From positions 124,001 to 188,000 of the forward strand of contig NZ_JBHTCX010000002.1 of NCBI RefSeq assembly GCF_042666875.1: a stretch of 64,000 bases of DNA, written 5' to 3'. Under the pieces are notes generated by a model. The model worked only from the letters and a program-made list of their open reading frames with translations, was not told the DNA's origin and searched no databases. A program made the translations under genes and the position numbers. Of this stretch, positions 43,535 through 51,878 are shown piece after piece (position 1 is the first letter of the stretch; every line of letters starts with the position of its first letter). This DNA is from Brachybacterium sp042666875. GTDB taxonomy: Bacteria > Actinomycetota > Actinomycetes > Actinomycetales > Dermabacteraceae.

Positions 43535-44692
43535 TCAGGCCGGAGGGGAGTTCAGCCGGGCCGCCTGCTTGATGAGGTGGTCGCGCTCGGCGACATTGGT
43601 GGCCGCTGCCGCGGCCTCGACGTACCGCCGCGCGGCCGTGGCCACGTCCCCGCAGCGTTCGTGCAGGTGCGCGGAGACGGCGGCGTATCTGGGCAGGGCC
43701 GGGTCGAGCTCGGCGAGAGCCGCGAGCCCGGCGCGGGGCCCGTCGGCCTCCCCGAGGGCGACGGCCCGGTTCAGGCGGATGATCGGGGTGTCGGAGAACC
43801 GCAGCAGCTCGTCGTACCACTGAAGGATCTGCAGCCAATCGGTCTCCTCCGCCCTCGGAGCGTCGGCATGCAGGGCGGCGATCGCGGCCTCGGCCTGGAA
43901 CGGTCCGAGCCGGTCACGGGCCAGGGCCCGTTGCAGGATCCCGACGCCCTCGGCGATCACGTCGGTGTCCCACAGGGTGCGATCCTGCGCGGCGAGGGGG
44001 ACCAGCGCGCCGGTCGCGGTGAAACGGGCCGGGCGTCGTGCGTGATGGAGCAGCAGGAGCGCGAGCAGCCCGGCGACCTCCGGATGATCCACTGCGGTGT
44101 GCAGCTGCCGGGCCAGCCGGATCGCCTCGGCTGCGAGGTCCACGTCGCCCGAATAGCCCTCGGTGAAGATCAGGTACAGCACCCGCAGTACCGTGGCGAC
44201 GTCACCGGGCCGATCCAGCCGCGAGCCCGCGATCGTGCGCTTGGCACGGGAGATGCGCTGCGCCATCGTCGCCTCGGGCACGAGGTACGCCGCGGCGATC
44301 TGCCTGGTGGTGAGACCTCCCACCGCGCGCAGCGTCAGCGCGATCGCCGAGGACGGGCTCAGCGAGGGGTGCGCGCACAGGAAGTACAGCTGCAGCGTCT
44401 CATCGGCCGACGCCACCGGGCCCGACGGTGCGGCCTCGGCGTCGGCCTGCTCCCGGCGCCGTCGGGACGTCTCGGAGCGGGCGGCGTCGAGGAACTTCCG
44501 CCACGCCACCGTGACCAGCCAGGCCTTCGGGTCCCGGGGCGGGCTCTGCGGCCAGGCGGTGAGCGCTTCGAGCAGGGCCTCCTGCACGGCGTCCTCCGCC
44601 GCCGGGAAATCGGCGCCGCGGCGGCGGAGGGCGATCAGGACGGCGGGCACGAGCTCTCGGAGCGCGACCTCGTCCAGCGCGGGTGGATTCAC
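43535..44692 (-). CDS. ECF-type sigma factor of the ECF42 group
   Basis: A 385-aa sigma factor. Sigma-2 is at about residues 15-75 (FPAAEDAVQEALLEALTAWP, then DPKAWLVTVAWRKFLDAARS) and sigma-4 near 110-160 (TLRAVGGLTTRQIAAAYLVP). A long C-terminal TPR-like domain completes the ECF42 layout (DUF6596). Such factors are encoded beside a DGPF protein, as here. GTG start; it overlaps the upstream DGPF gene as GTGA. The target promoters are unknown. Confidence 0.87.
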   Translation of the reverse strand: MNPPALDEVALRELVPAVLIALRRRGADFPAAEDAVQEALLEALTAWPQSPPRDPKAWLVTVAWRKFLDAARSETSRRRREQADAEAAPSGPVASADETLQLYFLCAHPSLSPSSAIALTLRAVGGLTTRQIAAAYLVPEATMAQRISRAKRTIAGSRLDRPGDVATVLRVLYLIFTEGYSGDVDLAAEAIRLARQLHTAVDHPEVAGLLALLLLHHARRPARFTATGALVPLAAQDRTLWDTDVIAEGVGILQRALARDRLGPFQAEAAIAALHADAPRAEETDWLQILQWYDELLRFSDTPIIRLNRAVALGEADGPRAGLAALAELDPALPRYAAVSAHLHERCGDVATAARRYVEAAAAATNVAERDHLIKQAARLNSPPA

Positions 44693-45096
44693 TCGGCGCC
44701 CGGTGCCTGCTCTCCGAGGAACGGGCGCAGCTCGAGCCATTCGTGGATCGGCTCGCCGCCCTTGCCGGGGGCGGCGGAGAGCTCACCGGCCAGCTCGAGC
44801 GCCCGCTCGTAGCTGTCGACGTCGATGACCATCCCCCCGGCGACGAGGTCCTTGGTCTCGGCGAAGGGCCCGTCGGTCACCGGCGGCTTCCCCTCCCCGC
44901 CATATCGGACGAAGGTTCCCTCCGGAGCCAGCGCCCCGGAGCCCACGTACTCGCCGGTCTCCCGCAGCCGGTCGGCGAAAGCGTCCATGTACTGCACGTG
45001 GGCGTCGACCTCGTCGGGGCTCCACTGGTCCATGGGCACGTCGTTCACGGCGGCCGGTGCCCCGCGGTAGTGCTTGAGCATCAGGTACTTGGCCAT
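44689..45096 (-). CDS. YCII-related DGPF-domain protein
   Basis: A 135-aa protein with an alpha/beta ferredoxin-like YCII fold. The diagnostic DGPF motif is in PPVTDGPFAETKDLVAGGM, followed by IDVDSYERALELA. DGPF proteins are the standard partners of ECF42 sigma factors and may act as regulators or ligand sensors for them. GAGAGG lies before the ATG at 45096. Its stop overlaps the sigma-factor start. Confidence 0.88.
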   Translation of the reverse strand: MAKYLMLKHYRGAPAAVNDVPMDQWSPDEVDAHVQYMDAFADRLRETGEYVGSGALAPEGTFVRYGGEGKPPVTDGPFAETKDLVAGGMVIDVDSYERALELAGELSAAPGKGGEPIHEWLELRPFLGEQAPGAE

Positions 45097-45175
45097 GGTG
45101 GATGTCCTCTCGGGTGTGCGGCCCATTGTGGCCGCGTTCACCCGGGGGACGGAACCGATGGCCGGTTCTCGACAT

Positions 45176-45505
45176 CTACTCCAGCGGGTTCTCCTGCGGC
45201 GGCAGCGCCTCCACGAGGGGGTGGTCCTTGTGGATCACGCCCATCTTGGCCGCGCCGCCGGGGGAGCCGAGATCGTCGAAGAACTCGACGTTGGCCTTGT
45301 AGTAGTCGGCCCACTGGTCCGGCGTGTCATCCTCGTAGAAGATCGCCTCCACGGGGCAGACGGGTTCGCAGGCGCCGCAGTCGACGCACTCGTCAGGCTG
45401 GATGTAGAGCATCCGGTCGCCCTCATAGATGCAGTCCACGGGGCATTCGTCCACGCAGGCGCGGTCCTTCACGTCCACACAGGGCAGTGCAATCACATAG
45501 GTCAC
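45176..45505 (-). CDS. fdxA: 7Fe ferredoxin FdxA
   Basis: A 109-aa ferredoxin carrying one [3Fe-4S] and one [4Fe-4S] cluster. The Cys pattern is C9-C17-C21 with the motif CVDECPVDC and the second motif CVDCGACEPVCP. The long C-terminal tail (DQWADYYKANVEFFDDLG) is typical of FdxA. It donates electrons to cytoplasmic enzymes. GTG start with GGAAGGA upstream. The promoter has a 19-bp SoxR-type spacer over a perfect palindrome, suggesting redox control by the divergent SoxR. Confidence 0.93.
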   Translation of the reverse strand: MTYVIALPCVDVKDRACVDECPVDCIYEGDRMLYIQPDECVDCGACEPVCPVEAIFYEDDTPDQWADYYKANVEFFDDLGSPGGAAKMGVIHKDHPLVEALPPQENPLE

Positions 45506-45537
45506 GCTGAGCGTCCTTCCCGATCGAAGCTTCCCGC

Positions 45538-45568
45538 ACCGTAAGATCTCAAGTGCACTTGAGGTCAA
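45538..45568 (-). promoter_or_regulatory. SoxR-type promoter of fdxA (19-bp spacer)
   Basis: On the minus strand TTGACC (45568-45563) and TACGGT (45543-45538) are separated by 19 bp. The spacer contains CTCAAGTG-CACTTGAG, a perfect 16-bp palindrome. The over-long spacer with a central palindrome is the hallmark of MerR-family activation. Confidence 0.75.
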
Positions 45569-45652
45569 GCGGGGGAGACGCGCGTGGACACACGGGGACA
45601 CGATCCGACACACCACGAGACGACCCGGCTGACACGGAACGAGGAGGTGCCC

Positions 45653-46114
45653 GTGGACGCGCACGAACCCGACGAGCTGCTGACCATCGGCGAGATGAGC
45701 CGTCGCACCGGGGTCGCCGTCTCCGCCCTGCGCTACTACGAGGATCTCGGCCTCATCGCCTCGGTGCGCACAGCCGGGAACCAGCGTCGCTATGCGCGCC
45801 ACATGCTGCGCCGGGTCTCGCTGATCACCGTCGCCAAACGTCTGGGGATGCCGCTGTCCGAGGTGCACGAGGCCTTCGGTGACGTCCCCATGGAGCGCAC
45901 GCCCTCGCACGCCGACTGGCAGCGCGCCTCCCGCCGGTGGAAGAGCCAACTCGAGGAGCGCCGGCGCGGCCTCGAGCGCCTCGAGCACGAGCTGACCGGC
46001 TGCATCGGCTGCGGATGCCTCTCGCTGCGGGCCTGTGCGCTGCTGAATCCGGATGACGCCCTCGCCGCGACCGGCTCCGGCCCGCGACGGCTCGATGACA
46101 TCCCGGAGAGCTGA
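45653..46114 (+). CDS. soxR: Redox-sensing MerR-family regulator SoxR
   Basis: A 153-aa MerR-type activator. The winged helix is at residues 10-80 (LTIGEMSRRTGVAVSALRYY, then EDLGLI). The [2Fe-2S] cluster is held by C117, C120, C122 and C128 in CIGCGCLSLRAC, the SoxR signature. Oxidation of the cluster activates transcription. The GTG at 45653 has GAGGAGG 5 nt upstream. It lies between two genes whose promoters carry SoxR-type 19-bp spacers: fdxA (divergent) and sod (downstream). Confidence 0.92.
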   Translation: MDAHEPDELLTIGEMSRRTGVAVSALRYYEDLGLIASVRTAGNQRRYARHMLRRVSLITVAKRLGMPLSEVHEAFGDVPMERTPSHADWQRASRRWKSQLEERRRGLERLEHELTGCIGCGCLSLRACALLNPDDALAATGSGPRRLDDIPES

Positions 46115-46137
46115 GCGCCGGGCCGACGTGAGACGCC

Positions 46138-46168
46138 TTGACCTCAAGCCCGCTCGAGGTTCTAAGGT
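46138..46168 (+). promoter_or_regulatory. SoxR-type promoter of sod (19-bp spacer)
   Basis: TTGACC (46138-46143) and TAAGGT (46163-46168) are 19 bp apart. The spacer and its edge hold CCTCAAG-CCCG-CTCGAGG, an imperfect copy of the fdxA palindrome. Confidence 0.7.
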
Positions 46169-46197
46169 CGAGGCATCCCTCATCGAAAGGACTGATC

Positions 46198-46827
46198 ATG
46201 GCGGAATACACGCTTCCGGATCTCGATTACGACTACGGGGCTCTCGCGCCGTCCATCTCGGGGCAGATCATGGAGCTGCACCACTCCAAGCACCACGCGA
46301 CCTACGTCAAGGGCGCGAACACGGCGCTGGAGCGTCTGGCGGCGGCCCGGGAGTCGGGTGACTTCACCTCGGTCAACCAGTTCTCCAAGGACCTCGCGTT
46401 CAACCTCGGTGGCCACACGAACCACTCGATCTTCTGGAAGAACCTCTCCCCGGAAGGTGGCGACAAGCCCACCGGTGAGCTGGCCTCCGCGATCGATGAG
46501 TACTTCGGCTCCTTCGATGCGTTCCGCTCGCACTTCACCGCGGCGGCGCTGGGTATCCAGGGCTCGGGCTGGGCCGTGCTGGCCTACGAGCCGGCCGGTG
46601 GCAATCTGGTGATCGAGCAGTTCTACGATCAGCAGAACGGGGTGCCGGTGGCGACGATCCCGCTGTTCCAGCTGGATATGTGGGAGCACGCCTTCTACCT
46701 CGACTACCAGAACGTCAAGGCGGACTACGTCAAGGCGATCTGGGACATCGTGAACTGGGCCGATGTGGCCAAGCGGTTCGAGAACGCCCGCTCCAATGCC
46801 TCCGGTCTGGTCGTCCCCCAAGCCTGA
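46198..46827 (+). CDS. sodA: Iron/manganese superoxide dismutase
   Basis: A 209-aa Fe/Mn superoxide dismutase. Metal-ligand segments are visible: MELHHSKHHATYV (His 28), GGHTNHSIFWKNL, and DMWEHAFYLDYQNVK (Asp and His). No signal peptide, so cytoplasmic. AAAGGA precedes the ATG. Iron versus manganese cannot be settled from sequence. Its promoter has the SoxR-type geometry, so it probably responds directly to redox-cycling stress. A terminator hairpin follows. Confidence 0.95.
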   Translation: MAEYTLPDLDYDYGALAPSISGQIMELHHSKHHATYVKGANTALERLAAARESGDFTSVNQFSKDLAFNLGGHTNHSIFWKNLSPEGGDKPTGELASAIDEYFGSFDAFRSHFTAAALGIQGSGWAVLAYEPAGGNLVIEQFYDQQNGVPVATIPLFQLDMWEHAFYLDYQNVKADYVKAIWDIVNWADVAKRFENARSNASGLVVPQA

Positions 46828-46867
46828 TCGCACGTGTCGATCCTGACGGATCGACACACCATCGCCG

Positions 46868-46898
46868 GCGGCCGGTCCCCACAACGGGGGCCGGCCGC
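46868..46898 (+). terminator. Terminator after sod
   Basis: A 13-bp stem with one G-T pair (46868-46880 with 46886-46898) and loop ACAAC lies 41 bp after the sod stop, followed by CTCTGTGTGT. Confidence 0.75.
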
Positions 46899-47059
46899 TC
46901 TGTGTGTCCGGGTGCCTCTCGCTGCCTCGCCTCCCGCTCCTTCCGTGGTCGGGTGTCGGTGCCTGCATCCACGCCGACGCGGACCGCCTGACCGACGCCT
47001 GCCCGGACCGCGTACCGTGCCGTGGTTGAACACCCGGAGCAGGCGAGGAGAGGACGGAC

Positions 47060-48448
47060 GTGACCACGGATCTGACGAGGAATCTCGGCGTAGCGGGCAT
47101 CGTGCTGATGGTGGTCGCGGCGGCGGCCCCCGTGACGGTGGTGGTCGCGAACTTCCCGATCATCCTGCTCGAGTCCGGCTCGGTGGGGGCTCCGCTGCTG
47201 ATCCTCGCGGCCACAGTCATCCTGCTGCTGTTCGCGGCGGGGTTCACGTGGATGACTCCGTACGTGCCGGACGCCGGGGCGTTCTACGCCTACGTCGACC
47301 GTGGGCTGGGTCACCGGGCCGGCCTCGGGACCGCCGCCCTCGCCCTGCTGTCCTATGCCCTCCTGACCGTCTCGATGACGTGCTACCTCGGCGTGCAGGC
47401 CGGGAATCTGGTCGAGGCCTGGAGCGGCGCCGAGCTGCCGTGGTGGCTGGTCTCGGCGGTGATGATCCTCGTCGTGGCGCTGCTGGGGTACCGGCAGATC
47501 GACCTGTCGGCCAAGGTCCTCGGCGTGGTCCTGGTGCTCGAGATCCTCACCGTGGTCGCGATCGACGTCGGTGTGCTGATCTCCGGCGGGGGAGTCAGTG
47601 CGGCACCGTTCGCGCCGGCGGAAGCGCTGAGCGGCGCACCGGGGCTGGGTCTGCTCTTCGCCTTCCTCGGGTTCTTCGGGTTCGAGGCCACTGCGGTGTT
47701 CCGGCAGGAGGCCAAGGATCCGCTGCGCACCGTGCCGCGGGCGACGTACATCGCCGTGATCCTCATCGGGGTGCTGTACACCGTGTCGGCCTGGCTGGTG
47801 ATCTCCGGGCTCGGCGCCGGTCACGCGGTGGAGGCTGCCACCGCGAATCCCGACGGCGTGATCGTGGCACTGGCCGGCGACGTGGTGGCCCCGATCGTCG
47901 GCCATATCGTCCAGGCCCTGGTCGTCACCAGCATGTTCGCCTGCATGCTCGCATTCCACAACATCGTCGCCCGATACCTGTTCACGCTGGGCCGGCGCGG
48001 AGTGCTGCCCACGGCCCTCGGCCAGGCACATGCCCGCCACCGGGCACCGTCCAGGGCCTCGCTCTGGGTGAGCATCGTGACCGCAGCGATCGTGGTCGTC
48101 TCGGCGCTCGCGCAGCTCGATCCCGTCGTCGAGATCTACACGTGGTATTCGGGGGCCGGTGCGGTCGGAGTCATCCTGATGATGGCCCTGACCAGCATCG
48201 CCGTGGTCCGCTTCGCACTGGGACGCCGAGGGGAGGGGGTGCCGGCCGCGATGCTCGCGGCGACGATCCTGGGCGGGCTCGGACTGCTCGCGGTGCTGGC
48301 CATCTCCCTGGTGAACTTCCCCCTGCTGGTCGGCGGGATCAGCGCCGCGATCACCTGGGGCGCGATCCTCGCGCTCGTGTTCGTCGCCGGGTTCCTCGCG
48401 CCCACCCTCTGGCGGGGCCCGACGGACGCTGGCACACTGAAGCCATGA
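47060..48448 (+). CDS. APC-family amino acid permease
   Basis: A 462-aa membrane protein with about twelve segments, of the amino acid/polyamine/organocation superfamily. The N-terminal membrane motif (GIVLMVVAAAAPVTVVV) and the central FLGFFGFEATAVFRQEAKDP (the consensus amphipathic loop) support this. The substrate is not predictable. GAGGAGAGG precedes the GTG. The next gene overlaps by 4 nt. The 230 bp upstream hold the sod terminator and no gene. Confidence 0.85.
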   Translation: MTTDLTRNLGVAGIVLMVVAAAAPVTVVVANFPIILLESGSVGAPLLILAATVILLLFAAGFTWMTPYVPDAGAFYAYVDRGLGHRAGLGTAALALLSYALLTVSMTCYLGVQAGNLVEAWSGAELPWWLVSAVMILVVALLGYRQIDLSAKVLGVVLVLEILTVVAIDVGVLISGGGVSAAPFAPAEALSGAPGLGLLFAFLGFFGFEATAVFRQEAKDPLRTVPRATYIAVILIGVLYTVSAWLVISGLGAGHAVEAATANPDGVIVALAGDVVAPIVGHIVQALVVTSMFACMLAFHNIVARYLFTLGRRGVLPTALGQAHARHRAPSRASLWVSIVTAAIVVVSALAQLDPVVEIYTWYSGAGAVGVILMMALTSIAVVRFALGRRGEGVPAAMLAATILGGLGLLAVLAISLVNFPLLVGGISAAITWGAILALVFVAGFLAPTLWRGPTDAGTLKP

Positions 48449-48945
48449 GCGTGCTGGTCGCCTACGCGACCCACTCCGGAGCCACCCTGACCCTGGCCGA
48501 GACCGTCGCGGCCACCCTCACCGAGCGCGAGATCCCCTCGGACCTGGTCGACGTCACGCGTGACCCGGACCCGGGAGCCTACGACGCGGTGGTGCTGGGC
48601 GCGCCCGTGCGGGCCGAGTCGATCGACAAGCCCGCGGTGAGCTGGGTCCAGAAGCATCGCGCCAGCGTGCTGGAGCGTCCGTTCGCGTTCTTCTCCTGCT
48701 CCGGCTCCGCCTCGGACCCCGCCAAGGGCGGCCGGCAGAAGGCCACCGATGCGTTCCTGGACCGGATCGACTTCTCCCCGGTCGCCGTGCGGAACTTCCC
48801 GGGCTGGGTGCTCATGGACAGGCTCCCGGTCCACGAGCGGCTGCTGCTGACGTCCATGCGCACGCCCACCGGGGATTTCCGCGACCTGCCGGCGGTCGCC
48901 GAGTGGACACGGGAGATCGCCCCGCTGCTCAGACGCGGGAGCTGA
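48445..48945 (+). CDS. Flavodoxin-domain protein
   Basis: A 166-aa protein of the flavodoxin-like/HemG group. The FMN phosphate loop is YATHSGATLTLAETVAATL; FFSCSGSASDPAKGG and the C-terminal LPAVAEWTREIAPLL are HemG-like. It may be a menaquinone-dependent protoporphyrinogen oxidase or a general flavodoxin. Its ATG overlaps the permease stop as ATGA. Its 3' end overlaps pdxT by 17 bp in a convergent arrangement. Confidence 0.78.
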   Translation: MSVLVAYATHSGATLTLAETVAATLTEREIPSDLVDVTRDPDPGAYDAVVLGAPVRAESIDKPAVSWVQKHRASVLERPFAFFSCSGSASDPAKGGRQKATDAFLDRIDFSPVAVRNFPGWVLMDRLPVHERLLLTSMRTPTGDFRDLPAVAEWTREIAPLLRRGS

Positions 48946-49537
48946 CCCGGTCCAGGAACCTCCGGTGGAAGCGGGTCTCGCCCGTGGACTCCGGGTGGAA
49001 GGCCATCGCCAGCAGGTTCCCCTGCTCGGCGGCGACCACGCGGCCGTCGGGCAGGGCTGCCAGTGCCGTCGCCGATGAGCCGACCTCCTCGATGACGGGC
49101 GCGCGGATGAAGGCCGCCCGCACCGTCGGCGGCTCGAAGATCGCCACGTCGAGATCCGCCTCGAAGGACTCCACCTGGCCACCGAAGGCGTTGCGCCGCA
49201 CGGTCGCGTCGATCCCGCCGAAGGTCTCCTGACCGGCTATCCCGTCGGCGAGACGATCAGCCAGCAGGATCAGACCGGCGCACGTGCCCAGCACCGGCAG
49301 CCCCGCCGCGATCGCCTCGCGCAGCGGCGCCTGCAGGCCGAAGGATCGCGAGAGCTTGTCGATCACGGTCGACTCGCCGCCGGGCAGCACCAGGCCGTCG
49401 ACCGCGGCGAGCTCCGAGGCCCGGCGCACCAGGGTCACTTCGGCGCCGAGCTGCGTGAGGACCTGCGCATGCTCGCGGACGTCGCCCTGCAGGGACAGGA
49501 CGCCGACGCGCGGTGCTGATCCAGCCGACCCGCTCAC
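48929..49537 (-). CDS. pdxT: Pyridoxal 5'-phosphate synthase glutaminase subunit PdxT
   Basis: A 202-aa class I glutaminase that supplies ammonia to PdxS for vitamin B6 synthesis. The start GVLSLQGDVREH, the GGESTVI oxyanion region, the nucleophile Cys in LGTCAGLILLA, and the His-Glu pair in AMAFHPESTG are all present. The GTG overlaps the pdxS stop as GTGA. Length fits PdxT. Confidence 0.95.
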   Translation of the reverse strand: MSGSAGSAPRVGVLSLQGDVREHAQVLTQLGAEVTLVRRASELAAVDGLVLPGGESTVIDKLSRSFGLQAPLREAIAAGLPVLGTCAGLILLADRLADGIAGQETFGGIDATVRRNAFGGQVESFEADLDVAIFEPPTVRAAFIRAPVIEEVGSSATALAALPDGRVVAAEQGNLLAMAFHPESTGETRFHRRFLDRVSSRV

Positions 49538-50418
49538 CAGCCGCGGTCGGCCAGACGGTGCGGGGCGGGCACATCGGCCACGTTCAGCCCCACCATTGCA
49601 TCGCCCAGCCCGCGCGAGACGTCGGCGATCACGGAGGCATCGTCGTGGAAGGTGGTGGCCTTGACGATGGCGGCGGCCCGCTCGGCGGGGTTGCCGGACT
49701 TGAAGATGCCCGAGCCGACGAAGACCCCGTCGGCCCCGAGCTGCATCATCATCGCGGCGTCGGCCGGGGTGGCGACGCCGCCGGCGGTGAACATCACCAC
49801 CGGCAGGGTGCCGGTCTCGGCGACCTCGGCCACCAGGTCGTAGGGGGCCTGCAGCTCCTTGGCGGCGACGTACAGCTCGTCCTTGGACTTCGAGCGCAGT
49901 GCGCTGATCTCCGCGGTGATGGTGCGGATGTGCTTGGTGGCCTCGGAGACGTCCCCGGTGCCGGCCTCGCCCTTGGAGCGGATCATCGCGGCGCCCTCGG
50001 TGATGCGGCGCAGCGCCTCGCCCAGGTTGGTCGCCCCGCACACGAACGGCACGGTGAAGGCGTGCTTGTCGATGTGGTTGACGTAGTCGGCGGGGGAGAG
50101 GACCTCGGACTCGTCCACGTAGTCCACCCCCAGCTGCTGGAGGACCTGCGCCTCGACGAAGTGGCCGATGCGGGCCTTGGCCATGACCGGGATCGAGACG
50201 GTCTCGATGATCTGGTCGATGAGGTCGGGGTCGCTCATCCGGGCCACGCCGCCCCGGGCGCGGATGTCCGCGGGGACGCGTTCGAGGGCCATCACGGCGA
50301 CCGCGCCGGCATCCTCGGCGATCTTCGCCTGCTCGGCCGTGACGACGTCCATGATGACGCCGCCCTTGAGCATCTCGGCCAGCCCGCGCTTGACGCGCCC
50401 TGTGCCCGTTGTGGTCAT
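49534..50418 (-). CDS. pdxS: Pyridoxal 5'-phosphate synthase subunit PdxS
   Basis: A 294-aa TIM-barrel synthase that makes pyridoxal 5'-phosphate from ribose 5-phosphate, glyceraldehyde 3-phosphate and ammonia. Family segments include GLAEMLKGGVIMDVV at the N-terminus, RIGHFVEAQVLQ and GVDYVDESEVLSPAD, and the phosphate-binding GSGIFKSGNPA. AAGGAG precedes the ATG. It forms an operon with pdxT and is divergent from its likely activator, PdxR. Confidence 0.97.
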   Translation of the reverse strand: MTTTGTGRVKRGLAEMLKGGVIMDVVTAEQAKIAEDAGAVAVMALERVPADIRARGGVARMSDPDLIDQIIETVSIPVMAKARIGHFVEAQVLQQLGVDYVDESEVLSPADYVNHIDKHAFTVPFVCGATNLGEALRRITEGAAMIRSKGEAGTGDVSEATKHIRTITAEISALRSKSKDELYVAAKELQAPYDLVAEVAETGTLPVVMFTAGGVATPADAAMMMQLGADGVFVGSGIFKSGNPAERAAAIVKATTFHDDASVIADVSRGLGDAMVGLNVADVPAPHRLADRGW

Positions 50419-50502
50419 GGTGCACTCCTTCGTTTGATCTAGGCCAAAAGCTAGCACGGCGTATGCCGAAGTGGGAGAGGGTGCGGGTCGTACACTCGGA
50501 TC
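50419..50502. promoter_or_regulatory. Shared pdxS/pdxR promoter region
   Basis: This 84-bp region has no gene. On the minus strand CTTTTGGCCTAG resembles the PdxR sites described in corynebacteria and lies just before the pdxS ribosome site; GCTAGC sits near the centre. The match is partial. Confidence 0.4.
50491..50496 (+). promoter_or_regulatory. -10 box of probable leaderless promoter for pdxR
   Basis: TACACT is followed by six bases and the GTG at 50503, with no ribosome site. Confidence 0.5.
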
Positions 50503-51837
50503 GTGCCCACACCTGCATCGACGTCGATCACCGGCGCCACCGCCGCCGAGATCGCCGACAGCGTGCGCGCCCTGATCGACCGCGGCGAACTCACCCCCGG
50601 CGATGCCCTGCCCCCGGTGCGCTCCCTGGCCGAGCAGCTCGGGGTCAACCGCAACACGGCCGTGGCCGCCTATCGCCGCCTCGCCCGCTCCGGGGCGGTG
50701 GTCGCGCAGGGCCGGGCCGGCACCCGCGTGGCCGGCAGCAGCGCCGTCCCGCAGGAGGGCTACGCCGACGCCGGAGCCCTGCGCGACCTCGGCACCGGCA
50801 ACCCGGCCCCGGAACTCATCCCGGAGCTCGTCCCCGCCCTGCAGGCTGCCGGCGGCCGGCCGGTGCTCTACGGCGAACCGGTGATCGACCCGGAGCTCGA
50901 GTCGTGGGCGCGGCGGTGGATGGCGCCCGATGTTCCCTCCGAGGGTGGGGACTTCCGCCTCACGCTGACCAGCGGCGCGGTCGACGCCGTCGAGCGGCTG
51001 CTGGCCCAGGCCCTGATGCGCGATGACGCGGTCGCGCTGGAGGATCCATGCTTCCTGGCCAGCATCCACACCGTGCGCGTGAACGGCTACCGCGCCGTGC
51101 CGGTCCCGGTCGATGCAGAGGGCATGACGGCCGACGGTCTCCGGGCGGCCCTCGAGCAGGGGGTGCGGGCCGTGGTGTGCACCCCGCGCGCCCAGAACCC
51201 GACGGGGGCCTCGCTCAGCGAGACGCGTGCCCGCCAGCTGCGCGAGGTGCTCGCAGACCACCCGTACGTGCTGGTCATCGAGGACGACTACTACTCGATG
51301 CTCTCGCGGTCCCCGTTCCGCTCGATCATCGGGCCGGAGCACCGGCGCTGGGCACTGGTGCGCTCGGTCTCGAAGTTCGTCGGCCCGGACATGTGCCTGG
51401 CGTTGACCGCGACGGATCCGCAGACGGCTGAGCGGCTGGCGATGCGGCTCAGCCCCGGCACGACGTGGGTCTCGCACCTGCTGCAGCGCATCACCCACGC
51501 CGTGCTGCGCGATGACGGCTCCCGTGCGCTGATCGAGCGGGCCGGCCAGCACTATGCCGAGCGCAATGCCGATTTCCGGGCGCGGCTGAAGGGCCACGGC
51601 CTATCTGTCGAGCCCGGCGACGGGATCAGCCTGTGGGTCCCCGTCGGGGCGCCGGCGCGGGCCGTGGCCGAGCGGCTCATGCGACGGGGATGGCTGGTGC
51701 GCACGGGCGACGAATTCCGCCTGGGTCAGGCGGCCGCCCCCTCGCGGCATCTGCGCGTCACCGTGCACGAGCTCGAGGAGCAGGAGGCGGACTCCCTGGC
51801 CGCCGACATCGCGGCCGCGGTGCGCGAGACGGGTTAA
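50503..51837 (+). CDS. pdxR: MocR-type regulator PdxR (GntR helix + aminotransferase fold)
   Basis: A 444-aa regulator. The N-terminal GntR winged helix (about 10-80) includes LPPVRSLAEQLGVNRNTAVA. The rest is a type I aminotransferase fold (TSGAVDAVERLLAQALM, CTPRAQNPTGASLS), with PLP-binding SVSKFVGPDMCL. MocR proteins use PLP as a co-effector; divergence from pdxST identifies it as the activator of vitamin B6 synthesis. GTG start, probably leaderless. Confidence 0.93.
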   Translation: MPTPASTSITGATAAEIADSVRALIDRGELTPGDALPPVRSLAEQLGVNRNTAVAAYRRLARSGAVVAQGRAGTRVAGSSAVPQEGYADAGALRDLGTGNPAPELIPELVPALQAAGGRPVLYGEPVIDPELESWARRWMAPDVPSEGGDFRLTLTSGAVDAVERLLAQALMRDDAVALEDPCFLASIHTVRVNGYRAVPVPVDAEGMTADGLRAALEQGVRAVVCTPRAQNPTGASLSETRARQLREVLADHPYVLVIEDDYYSMLSRSPFRSIIGPEHRRWALVRSVSKFVGPDMCLALTATDPQTAERLAMRLSPGTTWVSHLLQRITHAVLRDDGSRALIERAGQHYAERNADFRARLKGHGLSVEPGDGISLWVPVGAPARAVAERLMRRGWLVRTGDEFRLGQAAAPSRHLRVTVHELEEQEADSLAADIAAAVRETG

Positions 51838-51878
51838 CATGCCGTGACCCCGGCCACACAACAAAGGTGCTGTCGACC

